A stretch of DNA of 6,050 nucleotides, from contig CAJXLR010000116.1 of NCBI GenBank assembly GCA_913056425.1, positions 1 to 6,050 of the forward strand, written 5' to 3'. The notes under the pieces were generated by a model, which was given only the letters and a program-made list of their open reading frames with translations, had not been told where the DNA came from and made no database searches. Shown here in pieces: positions 4,977-6,050 of the stretch (its first letter is position 1; each line of letters opens with the position of its first letter). The DNA comes from an uncultured Bacteroidota bacterium (GTDB lineage Bacteria; Bacteroidota; Bacteroidia; NS11-12g; UBA9320). The translations under genes were made by a program, and so were the position numbers.

Positions 4977-5702
4977 TTAATTTTTTGCTGATCTTGAGTT
5001 AAGAGCATTAACTAAAGCATTGATTGAAGAATAATCTGAAACTGGAGCTTTCGGTGCAGCTTCTTCTGTGATAATTTCTTCCTCTTCAACTGCTTCCTCT
5101 ACAACGACCGCGGCCTTGGCAAAGAAAGATTCTTTCAAAGTAGCAAGATCTGTCTTGTATTCATCAATGTTATCAGCATCAAGTTTTTCAGAAAGAACTT
5201 TGAGACGCTCACGCTGTGTGATCGTTAGGTCTTCAGTCATTTCTTCGAAAACTCTTTCAGCTTTAAGTGAAGCAATTTCTGCTTTCAAAGCAACTGATTC
5301 GTTGATTGCTTCGTTAGCAGCATTCTTAAGCTCCTCTGCTTGTTCTTCAAGCTCAGCAACTACGTCAACTGTTTCGTCGTCAACTTCGATGTTGTGCTCT
5401 TCAAACAAGGACTTAAGTCCGTCCATCAATGATTCAGCCATCTCAACTTTAACACCAGTTTCGATTGCTAATTCATTTTCCTTCATCCACTCTTCTACTA
5501 CGTAGTCAAGGTATGAATCAAGGTTCTCTACGATTTGATCAACAGAAGTTTGAACTGATTCGTTCATTTCTGCTTCTAGTTCTTCCATTTTTGCTTCAAC
5601 GATTGCATCAGCTTTAGTTGCAGCTGCTTCGTGTGCTGCTGATGCAAGATCGTGAGTAACATTTGAATTAAAATCTTCTGCAAGGTCCATGCCTTCAAAC
5701 AT
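4977..5702 (-). CDS. 22: Prohead core scaffold protein gp22, 5' end uncertain
   Basis: From ATG 5702 the product is 241 residues, against about 269 in T4 gp22. It is acidic and helical. YVVEEWMKENELAIETGVK (about residues 66-84), ESLMDGLKSLFEEHNIEV (90-107) and VDVVAELEEQ (112-121) track T4 gp22 closely in order and spacing. MFEGMDLAEDF at the very start aligns with T4 IFESVNISPEA, which lies roughly 20 residues into T4 gp22. The protein fills the prohead core and is destroyed by the prohead protease. ATG 5702 has no Shine-Dalgarno, and the frame stays open and gp22-like for 28 more codons to 5786, without any ATG, GTG or TTG. The true N-terminus is therefore probably missing. The gene lies directly upstream of gp23, as in T4. 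Confidence 0.85.
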   Translation of the reverse strand: MFEGMDLAEDFNSNVTHDLASAAHEAAATKADAIVEAKMEELEAEMNESVQTSVDQIVENLDSYLDYVVEEWMKENELAIETGVKVEMAESLMDGLKSLFEEHNIEVDDETVDVVAELEEQAEELKNAANEAINESVALKAEIASLKAERVFEEMTEDLTITQRERLKVLSEKLDADNIDEYKTDLATLKESFFAKAAVVVEEAVEEEEIITEEAAPKAPVSDYSSINALVNALNSRSAKN

Positions 5703-5800
5703 AGCAGCGATAGAAGCTTCATGCTCAATGATTACTTCTTCTTCTACTTCTGCTTCTGCTTCTACATCTACTTTGACAAGTATTGATCAATCTAACTCCA
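5703..5800. other. Probable inverted junction cutting gp22 and a plus-strand gene
   Basis: On the minus strand, 5703-5786 continues the gp22 frame with an acidic Val/Ala/Glu repeat (GAAGCA/GAAGTA units, 5733-5770) and then meets TGA at 5789-5787. To the right, coding character moves to the plus strand. The expected gp21 protease gene is absent. A perfect palindrome TTGATCAA lies at 5783-5790. Both flanking reading frames lack starts here, so the breakpoint is probably around 5770-5790. Confidence 0.5.
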
Positions 5801-5967
5801 AAGCAAAGGATATTCAGAAGAGTTTATCTTTACAGTTAGATGGCAACATAGATGTAGTTCTTGATGATGATGATTTGACCACAATTGAAATCGACACCAA
5901 TTGGTTGAAGGAAGGAGAAGAAGAAACTTTATGGGGGGCCTTAATCAAAGAAAATCAGGATATGTAA
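5773..5967 (+). CDS. Hypothetical acidic protein, probably 5'-truncated
   Basis: The frame is open on the plus strand from an ATG at 5689, but everything up to about 5770 is antisense to gp22 and gives a Ser/Thr-rich shadow peptide. From about 5780 the composition looks coding and purine-rich, with a 60-odd-residue segment containing SLSLQLDGNIDVVLDDDD and EIDTNWLKEGEEE, ending ENQDM. The first start available in the plausible part is TTG 5773, which has no Shine-Dalgarno, so the real start may have been lost at the junction. The family is not recognised; the acidic run recalls small head-core proteins in a general way only. It overlaps the next frame by 37 bp. Confidence 0.45.
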   Translation: MTSIDQSNSKAKDIQKSLSLQLDGNIDVVLDDDDLTTIEIDTNWLKEGEEETLWGALIKENQDM

Positions 5968-6044
5968 AATCTTCAAAGAGAACTCAAGGCATGGAAAGAG
6001 CAGACGAAATAATAGAAAGCAATGAAAGACAATATACGCATTAA
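5931..6044 (+). CDS. 37-aa basic hypothetical peptide
   Basis: An ATG at 5931 opens a 37-codon frame ending at TAA 6042-6044. The product starts MGGLNQRKSGYVKSSKRTQG (strongly basic) and ends with an acidic helix-like ERADEIIESNERQ. AAGGAG at 5912-5917 provides a good Shine-Dalgarno, although the 13-nt spacing is long. It starts inside the preceding frame and runs past its stop, an overlap typical of compact phage operons. Family unknown. An internal ATG at 5991 could give a 17-residue form. Confidence 0.4.
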   Translation: MGGLNQRKSGYVKSSKRTQGMERADEIIESNERQYTH

Positions 6045-6050
6045 AATGCT
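6022..6050 (+). CDS. Possible start of a further gene, cut by the window edge
   Basis: ATG 6022 begins a frame reading MKDNIRIKM that is still open at the window end, in the same frame as the 5773-5967 gene. GAAAG just upstream (6015-6019) is a weak ribosome binding site. Nine codons are too few to identify the product or to be sure that it is real. A second in-frame ATG lies at 6046. Confidence 0.25.

Noticed and set aside
5068..5505. Long Ser/Thr-rich plus-strand frame
   Set aside because: It is entirely antisense to gp22; the Ser/Thr richness is the complement of Glu/Ala-rich helical codons.
5784..5793. TGATCAATCT shared by 2637-2646 and 5784-5793, as a recombination site
   Set aside because: A shared 10-mer is expected by chance several times in a window of this size.

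Overview
The window looks like part of a T4-like (Tevenvirinae-related) tailed-phage genome, most likely a marine one. The main evidence is on the minus strand. There is a complete major capsid protein gene (gp23, 438 codons) with the T4-type block MAYDIAGVQPMTGPTG. Upstream of it lies a prohead scaffold/core gene (gp22). Between them is an exact T4 late-promoter octamer, TATAAATA. A homologue of the T4 late-transcription DNA-binding protein DsbA sits on the plus strand. No host gene, tRNA, rRNA, CRISPR array or insertion sequence is visible. The host cannot be named from the sequence. A Gram-negative host is suggested by lipoprotein and periplasmic signal peptides.

Left part (1-3545, plus strand): two short early-type transcription units of tightly packed, mostly overlapping small genes. 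Two near-identical promoters (an A-tract followed by GTTGACAT, a 17-bp spacer and a TATATT or TATTAT box) drive them. The first precedes an unknown 97-aa protein and a 37-aa membrane peptide. The second precedes a DUF932-family protein, an APS-kinase-like P-loop protein, a DUF2061 membrane protein, an HxGH nucleotidyltransferase, DsbA, a small lipoprotein, a secreted cysteine-pair protein and a 51-aa membrane protein. Several stop/start overlaps (TAATG, ATGA, TTGA) point to translational coupling, and two genes appear to start with TTG.

Middle (3544-3607): a convergent terminator separates the two blocks. The strong hairpin ends the gp23 transcript on the minus strand, and a weaker one may end the plus-strand operon.

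Right part (3608-6050): gp23 and gp22 read leftward as virion-assembly genes. The expected upstream neighbour, prohead protease gp21, is not there. Instead the gp22 frame continues past its first ATG for 28 coding-like codons without a usable start. The sequence then switches to purine-rich, plus-strand coding, whose first open frame also lacks a convincing start. Both are interrupted near 5770-5790. The best explanation is an inversion-type junction there, either a real rearrangement or a chimeric read/assembly.

The most unusual gene group is the kinase-like / DUF2061 / nucleotidyltransferase trio (1566-2624), a possible metabolic cassette. Its reaction cannot be settled from sequence alone.
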